This document shows positions 1-6,116 of a stretch of 11,966 nucleotides of DNA, in pieces. A program made the translations under genes and the position numbers. The notes under the pieces were generated by a model that had not been told where the DNA came from, made no database searches, and saw nothing but the letters and a program-made list of their open reading frames with translations. Numbering within the stretch: the stretch's first letter is position 1; each line of letters begins with the position of its first letter. Source of the DNA: Rhodothermaceae bacterium (GTDB taxonomy: Bacteria; Bacteroidota; Rhodothermia; Rhodothermales; Rubricoccaceae); assembly GCA_013003465.1 (NCBI GenBank), contig JABDIZ010000222.1, positions 1 to 11,966 on the forward strand, given 5' to 3'.

Positions 1-184
1 GTTCCACGCCGCCCCGGATGAAGGCCCAGCGACGGTCGCCGGCCAAGCCGTGCCAAGAGATGTCTACCTCCTCCAGCGACTCGGCCCCCATCGACTTGAC
101 GGGGTAGCGCCATAGCGCCACGACCCGGCCGACTTCGACGTGGTGTGCCCCCCGTCCCTGTAACGAGTCATGTTCGAGAGCCAT
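1..184 (-). CDS. MOSC N-terminal beta-barrel domain protein (5' part, runs off the window)
   Basis: The first 61 residues are visible, from an ATG at 182-184. From about residue 19 they read VGRVVALWRYPVKSMGAESL, followed by a G-L-A-G-D-R-R-W-A stretch at about residues 46-54. This is the typical opening of the MOSC N-terminal domain (YcbX/MOSC-type proteins), where a short barrel precedes the molybdenum-cofactor sulfurase C-terminal domain. Full members carry the MOSC domain further on and handle sulfur or molybdenum-cofactor chemistry, some as reductases of N-hydroxylated compounds. The catalytic half lies outside the window, so the exact role cannot be read. No clear Shine-Dalgarno sequence precedes the start. 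The gene is separated from the cupin gene upstream by about 155 bp, so it probably has its own promoter. The domain call is firm; the full-length product is inferred. Confidence 0.8.
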   Translation of the reverse strand, partial: MALEHDSLQGRGAHHVEVGRVVALWRYPVKSMGAESLEEVDISWHGLAGDRRWAFIRGGVE

Positions 185-245
185 TTCTTACTGCCACAAC
201 AGGATTCGTCTTGGGTAGGCCGCAGAACAGATTACGGCTCACCCG

Positions 246-321
246 CGAAACGCACCGAGCCGGTGGGATAAGGCAAGGTCAACGACGGCTACCGGACGAG
301 GCAGGGCGATAGTGCGTTTCG
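246..321. repeat. Widely spaced perfect inverted repeat between MOSC and cupin genes
   Basis: CGAAACGCAC at 246-255 is the exact reverse complement of GTGCGTTTCG at 312-321, with 56 bp between. Inside it a second, shorter pair (CCGGT at 260-264 and ACCGG at 291-295) could form a nested stem. The element fills about half of the 155-bp gap (185-339). It could be a remnant of a small mobile element, an RNA structure at the 3' end of the cupin transcript, or chance. There is no U-tract of a classical terminator. Confidence 0.35.
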
Positions 322-339
322 TCAGCGTGTAGCCGCGAG

Positions 340-789
340 TTATGTGGCGTCCGGTCCTTCTGCCATCCACGTATCGTACTTCTCTGCGAGTGCCTGCATG
401 CGCGCGCCGTCCTCGAACGCCGTCTCGGGGAGCGACGCCAACTCCGCCATGTACTGATCGAACCCGCCGGGGCTGAACACCGTCAGCATCTTGCCGCCGT
501 CGGGACACGACGCTTCGTGCATCACACCTGGCGGCACCGTGACGGTCACCCCGGGTCGGGCCACTACCGTCTCGTTGTCGAAGGTGAAGTGGACCTCTCC
601 CTCCAATACGTAGAACACCTCGGTCATCCGTTTGTGGAAGTGCCGCCCGAGGTGGAACCCTGGCTTGAGCGTGTCTTCTACAACAGTGACTTGACCGGCC
701 GTCGCGGAAGCGGGCGTCTTCACGTAGACGTGGTCGTTAGACCAGTCATAGTCGGTCCCATCTCCGGGTTCTACAATAAGGTGGGCCAT
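340..789 (-). CDS. Single-domain cupin protein
   Basis: A 149-residue cupin_2 protein. The first cupin motif runs from G44 to G64 and holds HFH (H50, H52) and E57. The second motif includes P79-G80 and PPGVMH with H91. Together H50, H52, E57 and H91 give the classic metal-binding set. The rest is a short C-terminal helical tail (about residues 110-145). Small cupins act as metal-dependent dioxygenases, isomerases or sugar/ligand-binding proteins, and the sequence does not decide among them. I start at the ATG at 787-789. A TTG 63 bp further upstream (852) is in frame, but it would add 21 residues that precede the usual cupin fold and look unrelated. No neighbour suggests a pathway. Metal binding is likely; enzymatic function is unknown. 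Confidence 0.85.
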   Translation of the reverse strand: MAHLIVEPGDGTDYDWSNDHVYVKTPASATAGQVTVVEDTLKPGFHLGRHFHKRMTEVFYVLEGEVHFTFDNETVVARPGVTVTVPPGVMHEASCPDGGKMLTVFSPGGFDQYMAELASLPETAFEDGARMQALAEKYDTWMAEGPDAT

Positions 790-885
790 GAAACCAGACG
801 GGGCTAAGAGTTGGCGAGCCACATAACCACTGATCGCACCTGTAGAAATCAATATGCGTCTATCTGAACTTACGACTCGTCTGCC

Positions 886-1080
886 TTACAATCCTGCAGT
901 CTCACCGAGGATGAGGGCGAACACGAACTTCAGCGTGGACAGCAGCACCAGCGATGCGTAGAACGCCAGGTTGGCTTTGAAGGCGTACGGTTTGTCCTGC
1001 ACCCGGGGACGCACCCAGAGCATGTATCCGATGGCGTAGCAGATGGCATAGGCGCCCCAGAACTCGCCGAAGAGGTGCAT
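886..1080 (-). CDS. Small two-helix membrane protein, unknown function
   Basis: A 64-residue protein with ATG at 1078-1080 and TAA at 886-888. Two hydrophobic segments are visible: residues about 4-22 (FGEFWGAYAICYAIGYMLW) and about 37-60 (ANLAFYASLVLLSTLKFVFA). They are joined by a basic, polar loop (RPRVQDKPYAFK) that should lie in the cytoplasm, which would make a hairpin with both ends outside. I do not recognise the family. It is separated by 96 bp from the downstream cupin gene on the same strand and lies back to back with dctQ, so the interval 1081-1255 probably carries both promoters. The open frame, good start and coherent hydrophobic pattern support a real gene. No Shine-Dalgarno sequence is seen. 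Confidence 0.6.
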   Translation of the reverse strand: MHLFGEFWGAYAICYAIGYMLWVRPRVQDKPYAFKANLAFYASLVLLSTLKFVFALILGETAGL

Positions 1081-1179
1081 GAGTAGAGGGTTGGAAGAAC
1101 GACTGATGAGGATACGATGGGCTCGGCTTAGACCGTACCCGACTCGCGGCCGGTGCTATGACCCGCCTGAATGGAAGCG

Positions 1180-1223
1180 GCGGGGCTGGCTCCCCGCGCG
1201 TTGAACCGAATCCCGCGCGCGGG
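1180..1223. promoter_or_regulatory. GC-rich hairpin and 12-bp palindrome upstream of dctQ
   Basis: In the 175-bp gap between the divergent small membrane protein and dctQ, GCGGGG (1180-1185) can pair with CCCCGC (1192-1197) over a 6-nt loop. Fifteen bases later, CCCGCGCGCGGG at 1212-1223 is a perfect 12-bp palindrome, 33 bp before the dctQ ATG. The palindrome could be a repressor site or part of the 5' leader of dctQM. In a GC-rich genome short GC palindromes also arise by chance. I cannot point to a convincing -35/-10 pair in the gap. Confidence 0.3.
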
Positions 1224-1255
1224 CTAGCTTCGCAGACACTCCCTGCCTCTCCGTG

Positions 1256-1816
1256 ATGCGCCTGCTGCTCCGCCTTTCCCACGCCATCGACCGGCTCACC
1301 GGCCGGATCGGGAGGGCGACGGGGTGGCTGCTGCTGGCGATGATCGTGGTCGGCGCGCTGGGGGCCCTCTTGCGCTACCTCGGACGGCCGCTTGGCCTGG
1401 CGCTGGCGCTCAACGCGTTCGGCGAGGCGCAGTGGTACCTCTTCAGCGCCGTCTTCCTGCTCGGCGCGGCGTGGACGCTCCGCGACGACGCGCACGTGCG
1501 CGTGGATGTCCTCTACGGGCGGCTCTCGCCCAAGCGGCAGGCGCTGATCGACCTCGCGGGGACGCTGCTCTTCCTTCTCCCCTTCTGCGCGCTGATGCTG
1601 TGGGCGACGCTCCCCGCCGTGGCCGAGTCGTGGGCCGTGCGCGAGGGCTCGCCTGATCCCGGTGGCCTGCCACGCTACCCAATCAAGGCGCTCGTCCCGG
1701 TGGCCTTCGTGCTGCTCGGACTCCAGGGTCTGTCGCAGGCGATCAAAGCAACCGCCACGCTGCGCGGCGAGGCTGCCACACCGGCCAGCGGCCCGCACCA
1801 CGCGGAGGGCGTCTGA
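1256..1816 (+). CDS. dctQ: TRAP transporter small membrane subunit (DctQ family)
   Basis: This 186-residue protein is the small integral membrane subunit of a tripartite ATP-independent periplasmic (TRAP) transporter, which uses an ion gradient to import solutes delivered by a periplasmic binding protein. Four hydrophobic segments are visible, at about residues 22-42, 58-76, 100-122 and 144-164. Family marks include QWYLFSAVFLLGAAWTLRDD (60-79), then HVRVD (80-84), and DPGGLPRYPIK (134-144). These resemble the TakQ-like branch usually described as mannitol/chloroaromatic or alpha-keto acid types. I use the ATG at 1256; a GTG directly before it (1253) would add one residue. Its stop overlaps the dctM start by one base (TGATG), so the two are translationally coupled. 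The binding protein is not next to it but on the other strand at 4412-5545. Confidence 0.9.
   Translation: MRLLLRLSHAIDRLTGRIGRATGWLLLAMIVVGALGALLRYLGRPLGLALALNAFGEAQWYLFSAVFLLGAAWTLRDDAHVRVDVLYGRLSPKRQALIDLAGTLLFLLPFCALMLWATLPAVAESWAVREGSPDPGGLPRYPIKALVPVAFVLLGLQGLSQAIKATATLRGEAATPASGPHHAEGV
1804..1808 (+). promoter_or_regulatory. Shine-Dalgarno site of dctM inside the end of dctQ
   Basis: GGAGG at 1804-1808 lies 7 nt before the dctM ATG (1816-1818), within the last codons of dctQ. Together with the one-base stop/start overlap it supports this start and coupled translation. Most other genes here lack such a site. Confidence 0.6.
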
Positions 1817-3135
1817 TGGACGGCGACTGGCTCGGCCCCCTGATGTTCGTCGCCGCGCTGGCCCTGATCTTCTCGGGCTATCCCGTCGCGTTCGCGCTCG
1901 GCGGCACAGCGCTCGTCTTCGCGGTCGTCGGCATCGAGGCGGGCTTCTTCGACTGGCCCTACCTGCTGGCCATGGCTGATCGCACGTTCGGCGTGATGGG
2001 CAACTCGATCCTGCTGGCCGTCCCCTTCTTCATCTTCATGGGGACGATGCTCGAAAAGAGCCGCCTCGCCGAGGATTTGTTGACGACCATCGGCGCCCTC
2101 TTCGGACCGGTGCGGGGCGGGCTCGCCTTCGCCGTCGTGTTCGTCGGCGCGCTCCTGGCGGCAGCGACGGGCGTGGTGGGCGCGAGCGTCGTGGCGATGG
2201 GCATGATCTCGCTGCCGGTGATGCTCCGCTACGGCTATTCAAAGGAACTCTCGGCGGGCGTCATCACGGCAGCGGGCACACTCGGGCAGATCATCCCGCC
2301 GTCGGTCGTCCTGATCGTGCTCGCCGACCAACTCGGCGTGAGCGTGGGCGACCTGTTCGTGGGCTCACTCCTCCCCGGACTCCTCCTTGCCGGGCTCTAC
2401 GCGGCGTACGTCGGGGTCATCGCATGGCGGAAACCGGCGCAGGCCCCGGCCCTCCCCGCCGAGGCACGCAGCACGGGCGGCCGCGATCTGGTGGTACGCG
2501 TGCTCCAGGTGATGCTGCCGCCGCTGCTGCTGATCGTCGTCGTGCTCGGCAGCATCTTCGCAGGCATCGCCACGCCGACCGAGGCCGGGGCACTCGGGGC
2601 CGTCGGCGCGATGGCGCTGGCGGCCGTCAACCGGCGCCTCACGCGGAAGGCGCTCACCGAGACGATGGAGAACACGGCCAAGCTGACCTCGATGGTCGTC
2701 TTCCTACTGATCGGCTCGACGGCCTTTGCGCTTGTCTTCCGCGGCCTCTTCGGCGACGTATGGATCGAGGGGCTGCTGACGACCTTGCCCGGCGGCCTGA
2801 TCGGCTTCTTGATCCTGGCGAACCTCGCCATCTTCGTCCTGGGCTTCTTCATCGACTTCTTCGAGATCGCGTTCATCATCATTCCGCTGCTCGCCCCGGC
2901 GGCGCTCGCGCTCGGCGTCGACCTCGTGTGGTTCGGCGTGATGATCGGGATGAACCTGCAGACCTCGTTCCTGACGCCGCCGTTCGGCTTCGCGCTGTTC
3001 TACCTGCGCGGCGTGGCCCCGCCCGAGGTGAAGACGACGGACATTTACCGGGGCGTCGTGCCGTTCATCGTGATCCAACTCATCGGGCTGCTGCTGCTGA
3101 TCCTCTTCCCCGAAATGGTGACGGGGCTGCTGTAG
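1816..3135 (+). CDS. dctM: TRAP transporter large permease subunit (DctM family)
   Basis: A 439-residue, very hydrophobic protein of the expected length for DctM, with about 12 membrane segments along its whole length. Typical family stretches are NSILLAVPFFIFMGTMLEKS (63-82), IIPPSVVLIVLADQLGVSVG (159-178), GIATPTEAGALGA (250-262), FIDFFEIAFIIIPLLAP (345-361) and NLQTSFLTPPFGFALFYLRG (380-399). DctM forms the elevator-type transport channel; the conserved GxxxP and TPTEAGA loops belong to the substrate and sodium sites of the family. It is coupled to dctQ by a one-base overlap. The substrate cannot be fixed from the permease alone. The TakP-like binding protein in this window suggests a 2-oxo acid, lactate or another small carboxylate, but that is an inference. 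It ends 286 bp before the convergent lipoprotein gene. Confidence 0.95.
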   Translation: MDGDWLGPLMFVAALALIFSGYPVAFALGGTALVFAVVGIEAGFFDWPYLLAMADRTFGVMGNSILLAVPFFIFMGTMLEKSRLAEDLLTTIGALFGPVRGGLAFAVVFVGALLAAATGVVGASVVAMGMISLPVMLRYGYSKELSAGVITAAGTLGQIIPPSVVLIVLADQLGVSVGDLFVGSLLPGLLLAGLYAAYVGVIAWRKPAQAPALPAEARSTGGRDLVVRVLQVMLPPLLLIVVVLGSIFAGIATPTEAGALGAVGAMALAAVNRRLTRKALTETMENTAKLTSMVVFLLIGSTAFALVFRGLFGDVWIEGLLTTLPGGLIGFLILANLAIFVLGFFIDFFEIAFIIIPLLAPAALALGVDLVWFGVMIGMNLQTSFLTPPFGFALFYLRGVAPPEVKTTDIYRGVVPFIVIQLIGLLLLILFPEMVTGLL

Positions 3136-3154
3136 GGCTATGGACCGGAGACTT

Positions 3155-3169
3155 GAGGCGTGAAGCCTC
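3155..3169. terminator. Small stem-loop just after dctM, possible terminator
   Basis: GAGGC (3155-3159) pairs with GCCTC (3165-3169) over a 5-nt loop, 20 bp after the dctM stop codon. There is no following run of T, so a simple intrinsic terminator is doubtful. It directly precedes the larger palindromic element. Confidence 0.3.
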
Positions 3170-3185
3170 GGGCTCACTCACCATG

Positions 3186-3348
3186 CTGTCATCCTGGGCA
3201 AAGTGCGCGGTAGCGCACGCAGTCGGAGGATCTGCGTGGGCGCTGCTGGTGGCCTCGCATAGCCTCCGGCGGATCGGGACTAGATGGGCTTCGCCGATCC
3301 TGCGGATTCATTCGACTCCGGCCTGACGGCCTCCGCTCAGGATGACAG
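3186..3348. repeat. REP/MITE-like imperfect palindromic element between convergent operons
   Basis: The two ends are inverted copies: CTGTCATCCTGGGC at 3186-3199 and, read on the minus strand from 3348 to 3335, CTGTCATCCTGAGC (13 of 14 identical). Behind each end comes an arm-specific small hairpin (GTGCGC-GGTA-GCGCAC at 3203-3218 on the left; GGCC-TGAC-GGCC on the right). Then both arms carry AGTCG and a GGATC-type block. A further stem, GGATCGG (3271-3277) with CCGATCC (3294-3300), lies in the centre. I recall interspersed repeats with a TCATCCTGAGC...GGATC pattern from several bacterial genomes, but cannot check this here. It encodes no convincing protein. Its place between two converging transcription units suggests it may also serve as a two-way terminator. 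Confidence 0.65.
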
Positions 3349-3421
3349 GAATGGAGGTGGGGGCGCAACAGCTAGAAGCTTTAGAACAGGATGCTACGCA
3401 TCAAGCCTCCAGCCCATAGTC

Positions 3422-4357
3422 TCAAAGCCCAAGCTCAGCGCGATACGACACGTCCTCGGAGCCGTTGAGTTGCCAGTAGGCGAGCATCTCGCGCTCGGTG
3501 CGCGTAGCCCGTGTAGTGAGGCGCGAGGCGTTGTCGCCGAAACCATCCGGGCGCGTCTCCTCCCAGCCTTCGATCTGGTGAGGGAAGATGGCCTGGAAAC
3601 GGATGGCGAGCGAGCGGTCGAGGTCGGGATAGGTGACGGTGTAGGTGCGGAAGCCGTCGGCGTCGGGCGCGGAGAGCATCGCGGTCGCCGCATAGGACTC
3701 CATGGGACGGTGGCTGAGGCGCTGATAGATAGTGCCGGGCATGAGCTGCACCGCGCCGGTGGGCAGCGCATCGGGGTTGAGGCGGATGAGCGCCCAGAGG
3801 CCGTCCTCGGGCATGGCCTCGCCGAGCGACACGTCCTGGTCGCCCTCGCTTTCGAAGTAGGAGAAGAGGCGGGCGCGGTAGCCGTCGGCGGTGCGGTTGA
3901 GCTGCGTGAAGGTGTGGCCGCACCACTCCTGCGAGGTCGCCGTGATCTTGAGCGGCAGCGGCCCCTCGCTGACCGGCGTGAAGACGGAGGTCATCATCGA
4001 GTAGGGATAGATGCCCGTCACGAACTCGCGCGTGTGGTTGAGCTTCATCACCGTCACCTCGTCGGCGCCGCCCGCCTGATCGAGCTTGACCTGCTGCGAC
4101 CGCGAGAAGGGCTCCGTCACGAAGATCAGGACGGCCGAGCCGTCGCGCAGTTCGCCGTAGCGCGCCTGTTCGAGATCATAGGCGGTGATCTCGGCGAGGC
4201 CCTGGTACCAGTAGTCGCCGAACTCGTCGGGCGAGACCGCAGGCGAGACGCCCCCGGTCGCCACGGACTGAATGGGCGGGCCAGCCGCGTCCTCGACGGG
4301 GGCCGGAGCGTTGCAGGCGGCAAGAAGCGTGAGGATGGCGAGGGCAAGCGGGCGCAT
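3422..4357 (-). CDS. Conserved lipoprotein of unknown function (Bacteroidota type often mislabelled as Maf)
   Basis: A 311-residue predicted lipoprotein. A short hydrophobic signal (RPLALAILTLLAAC) ends in a lipobox with Cys15. The mature part begins with a low-complexity linker (to about residue 42), then a conserved-looking domain with DYWYQGLAEI (48-57), LEQARYGELRDGSAVLIFVT, IYPYSMMTSVFTPV and SSQEWCGHTFTQLN-type motifs, then FSYFESEGDQD. From memory, relatives in Bacteroidota carry the label 'septum formation inhibitor Maf', but none of the Maf nucleotide pyrophosphatase motifs are present, so that label should not be copied. The function is unknown. It is the third gene of a minus-strand cluster, 54 bp after the TRAP binding protein. 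An upstream in-frame GTG (4384), preceded by AGGATGG, would add nine residues and is a real alternative start. Confidence 0.8.
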   Translation of the reverse strand: MRPLALAILTLLAACNAPAPVEDAAGPPIQSVATGGVSPAVSPDEFGDYWYQGLAEITAYDLEQARYGELRDGSAVLIFVTEPFSRSQQVKLDQAGGADEVTVMKLNHTREFVTGIYPYSMMTSVFTPVSEGPLPLKITATSQEWCGHTFTQLNRTADGYRARLFSYFESEGDQDVSLGEAMPEDGLWALIRLNPDALPTGAVQLMPGTIYQRLSHRPMESYAATAMLSAPDADGFRTYTVTYPDLDRSLAIRFQAIFPHQIEGWEETRPDGFGDNASRLTTRATRTEREMLAYWQLNGSEDVSYRAELGL

Positions 4358-4411
4358 GAAGGCGAAGGCGAAGGTCTGCCTCACGCTACGCCATCCTGCC
4401 GCCTGTGATCC

Positions 4412-5545
4412 TCACGAAGCGCTCGCTTCTGCAGTGTGGGCGAAAGCGAAGTCGCTGTAGGCCTGTTCGGCGGTGGCGAACCAGCGGTCGCTGGCCTGCT
4501 GGAACTGCCGGTAGCTGTCGTAGAGCGCTCGGTAGCCCGCATCGGCAGCCGCCGCCTCTTCCGAGAGCGCACGCGCCGCCACGCGGGCGGCCTGCATCAC
4601 ATCGTCGGGGAACGGGTGGAGTTGCACGCCGCCGTTGATGAGGCGCTGGAGGGCGGGAGGGTTTTTGGCGTCATACTCGGCCATCATGCGCTGGTTGACT
4701 TCCAGCGCCGCCACCTCCAGAATCTGTCGGTACACCTCCGGCAGGCCGTCCCACTCGGCCTGGTTGACGTAAAAAGAGAGCACCGCGCCCGGCTCCCACC
4801 AACCGGGGTAGTAGTAGTGCTGCACAACCCGCTGGAAGCCGAGCTTCTCGTCGTCGTACGGCCCGATCCACTCGGTCGCGTCGATGGCGCCGCGTTCGAG
4901 CGCCTGGTAGATCTCGCCGCCGGGCAGCGAGAGCGCGTTGACGCCCATGCGGTCCATCACCTGCGCACCGAGGCCGGGGATGCGCATCTTGAGCCCCCGC
5001 ATGTCGGCCAGCGAACCGACGGGGCGACGGAACCAGCCGCCCATCTGCGTGCCCGTGTTGCCACCGAGGAGGTTGACCACGCCGAAGTCGGCGAAGAGGC
5101 TGCGCGTTAACTCGGTGCCGTCGCCGTCGAGCATCCAGGCGTTCTGCTGGCGGACGGTCATGCCGAAGGGCACGCCCGTGTCGAAGGCGAGCGCGGGGTT
5201 CTTGCCCGTGAAGTAGTAACTCGCCGTGTGCCCCATCTGCACCGAGCGGTTCTGCACGGCGTCGAGCACCTGGAAGGGCGGCACGATCTCGCCTGCGGGC
5301 GAGACGATGATCTCGAACTGCCCGCCCGTGAGGGCGCTCACCCGCTCGGCCAGCACCTCGGCCCCTCGGAAGATGATCTCGGCCGAGCGCGGGAAGCTGG
5401 ACACGAGCCGCCAGCGGAGGCGTCGTCCGGTCTGTACGGCGGGTGCGCCGTTCACCTCGCCCGAGGGATCCGAGCCGCAGCCGAGGAGCGCGGTAGAACC
5501 CGCTGTGCCGAGCGCAGCCTGTTTCAGAAAGTGTCGCCGTTCCAT
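4412..5545 (-). CDS. TRAP transporter substrate-binding lipoprotein (TakP/DctP-like)
   Basis: A 377-residue periplasmic receptor that should deliver substrate to DctQM. The N-terminus has a Tat-like motif RRHFLK (residues 3-8), a hydrophobic stretch, and a lipobox LLGC with Cys23, so it is probably exported folded and lipid-anchored. The binding-protein domain runs from about residue 43 to 370. Marks of the TakP-like branch are the arginine in GLKMRIPGLGAQVMDRMG (184-201), LPGGEIYQALERGAIDATEW (207-226) and GPYDDEKLGF. In TakP and its Thermus relative this arginine holds the substrate carboxylate, and the E-W pair lies by the bound cation, which suggests a 2-oxo acid or hydroxy acid as ligand. 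The start is ATG at 5543-5545, one base after the stop codon of the upstream gene, so translation is probably coupled. The cognate permease genes lie on the opposite strand. Confidence 0.93.
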   Translation of the reverse strand: MERRHFLKQAALGTAGSTALLGCGSDPSGEVNGAPAVQTGRRLRWRLVSSFPRSAEIIFRGAEVLAERVSALTGGQFEIIVSPAGEIVPPFQVLDAVQNRSVQMGHTASYYFTGKNPALAFDTGVPFGMTVRQQNAWMLDGDGTELTRSLFADFGVVNLLGGNTGTQMGGWFRRPVGSLADMRGLKMRIPGLGAQVMDRMGVNALSLPGGEIYQALERGAIDATEWIGPYDDEKLGFQRVVQHYYYPGWWEPGAVLSFYVNQAEWDGLPEVYRQILEVAALEVNQRMMAEYDAKNPPALQRLINGGVQLHPFPDDVMQAARVAARALSEEAAAADAGYRALYDSYRQFQQASDRWFATAEQAYSDFAFAHTAEASAS

Positions 5546-5546
5546 C

Positions 5547-6041
5547 CTACTCGACGGGCTGGGCTTCAGGCTCGGCCTCGGCCTGCGCAATCAGGTCGCT
5601 GAGCTCCTGCGCGTAGCTGACCACGCGGGCGCGCTGCCCTTCCAGGTCCTCGGCCACATTGATGTTCGTTTCGGCCATGAGGCGGCGTAGCTCGTCTACG
5701 CCGGTGCCGTCGGTCTCGCTGAGGCCGTCAAGGGCGCGGGCGGCGAGTTGGAGGTGGTCGTTGGCCGTGCCGAAGTTGCGTTCGTCGAGGTCGAGCGCCG
5801 AACGGTAGGTGAGGGCGAGCGCCTTGTGCAGGCGCGCCTCGTCCTGGGAGGAGGCTAGCCGGGCCTGAGCCAACGCGACCTGGTCGCGCAGTCTCGGAAC
5901 GGGCTTCTTGCCCTGCATCACCCCGACGAAGAACAGGATCACCCCGACGGCGAGCATGACGCCGAGGGTGGCAAGGATCTGCACGAGCCGCGACCGATCG
6001 GGCGCCGAGGCAGGGGACGGAGGAGGCACAGCGTCGGCCAT
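5547..6041 (-). CDS. Membrane-anchored helical protein of unknown function, coupled to the TRAP binding protein
   Basis: A 164-residue protein: a short proline-rich cytoplasmic tail (1-18), one membrane helix at about 20-42 (VQILATLGVMLAVGVILFFV), then about 115 residues of charged, helix-prone sequence (RLRDQVALAQARLASSQDEA at 50-69; DERNFGTANDHLQLAARALD at 86-105; a third helix at 115-155) and an acidic tail. The outer part could be a three-helix bundle or short coiled coil facing the periplasm. I do not recognise the family. Its TAG stop is followed after one base by the ATG of the binding-protein gene, a very tight link that argues for a shared function, perhaps holding or presenting the receptor at the inner membrane. 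That role is only an inference. It starts at ATG 6039-6041, 75 bp after the MscS gene. Confidence 0.72.
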   Translation of the reverse strand: MADAVPPPSPASAPDRSRLVQILATLGVMLAVGVILFFVGVMQGKKPVPRLRDQVALAQARLASSQDEARLHKALALTYRSALDLDERNFGTANDHLQLAARALDGLSETDGTGVDELRRLMAETNINVAEDLEGQRARVVSYAQELSDLIAQAEAEPEAQPVE

Positions 6042-6078
6042 GAGGAGCGGGAGGTGGGCGAGAGGAGCAGACAGGATA

Positions 6079-6100
6079 GACGTGCGAGGCCACGCGCGTC
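6079..6100. other. Hairpin between the MscS gene and the downstream cluster
   Basis: GACGTGCG (6079-6086) can pair with CGCGCGTC (6093-6100), with one G-U wobble, around a 6-nt loop. It sits in the 75-bp gap between the MscS gene and the next gene on the minus strand. No T-run follows on that strand, so it may be a weak attenuator, an RNA-stability hairpin or chance. Confidence 0.25.
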
Positions 6101-6116
6101 AACGGACGTTCCCCGA

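Noticed and set aside
790..852. Upstream TTG start extending the cupin by 21 residues
   Set aside because: TTG is a rare start and the added residues are not part of the cupin fold; the ATG at 789 gives a natural N-terminus.
902..1801. 299-residue minus-strand open frame crossing dctQ and the gap before it
   Set aside because: Arg/Gln/Glu-rich composition without motifs, overlapping two better-supported genes; typical antisense shadow.
4355..4378. Short GAAGGC tandem repeat at the start of the lipoprotein gene, considered for phase variation
   Set aside because: Only about 2.5 copies of a 6-bp unit; in-frame changes would not switch the reading frame.
3284..4408. 374-residue plus-strand open frame opposite the lipoprotein gene
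   Set aside because: Glu/Arg/Gly-rich antisense frame starting in the palindromic element; the minus-strand lipoprotein has a proper signal peptide and conserved-looking motifs.
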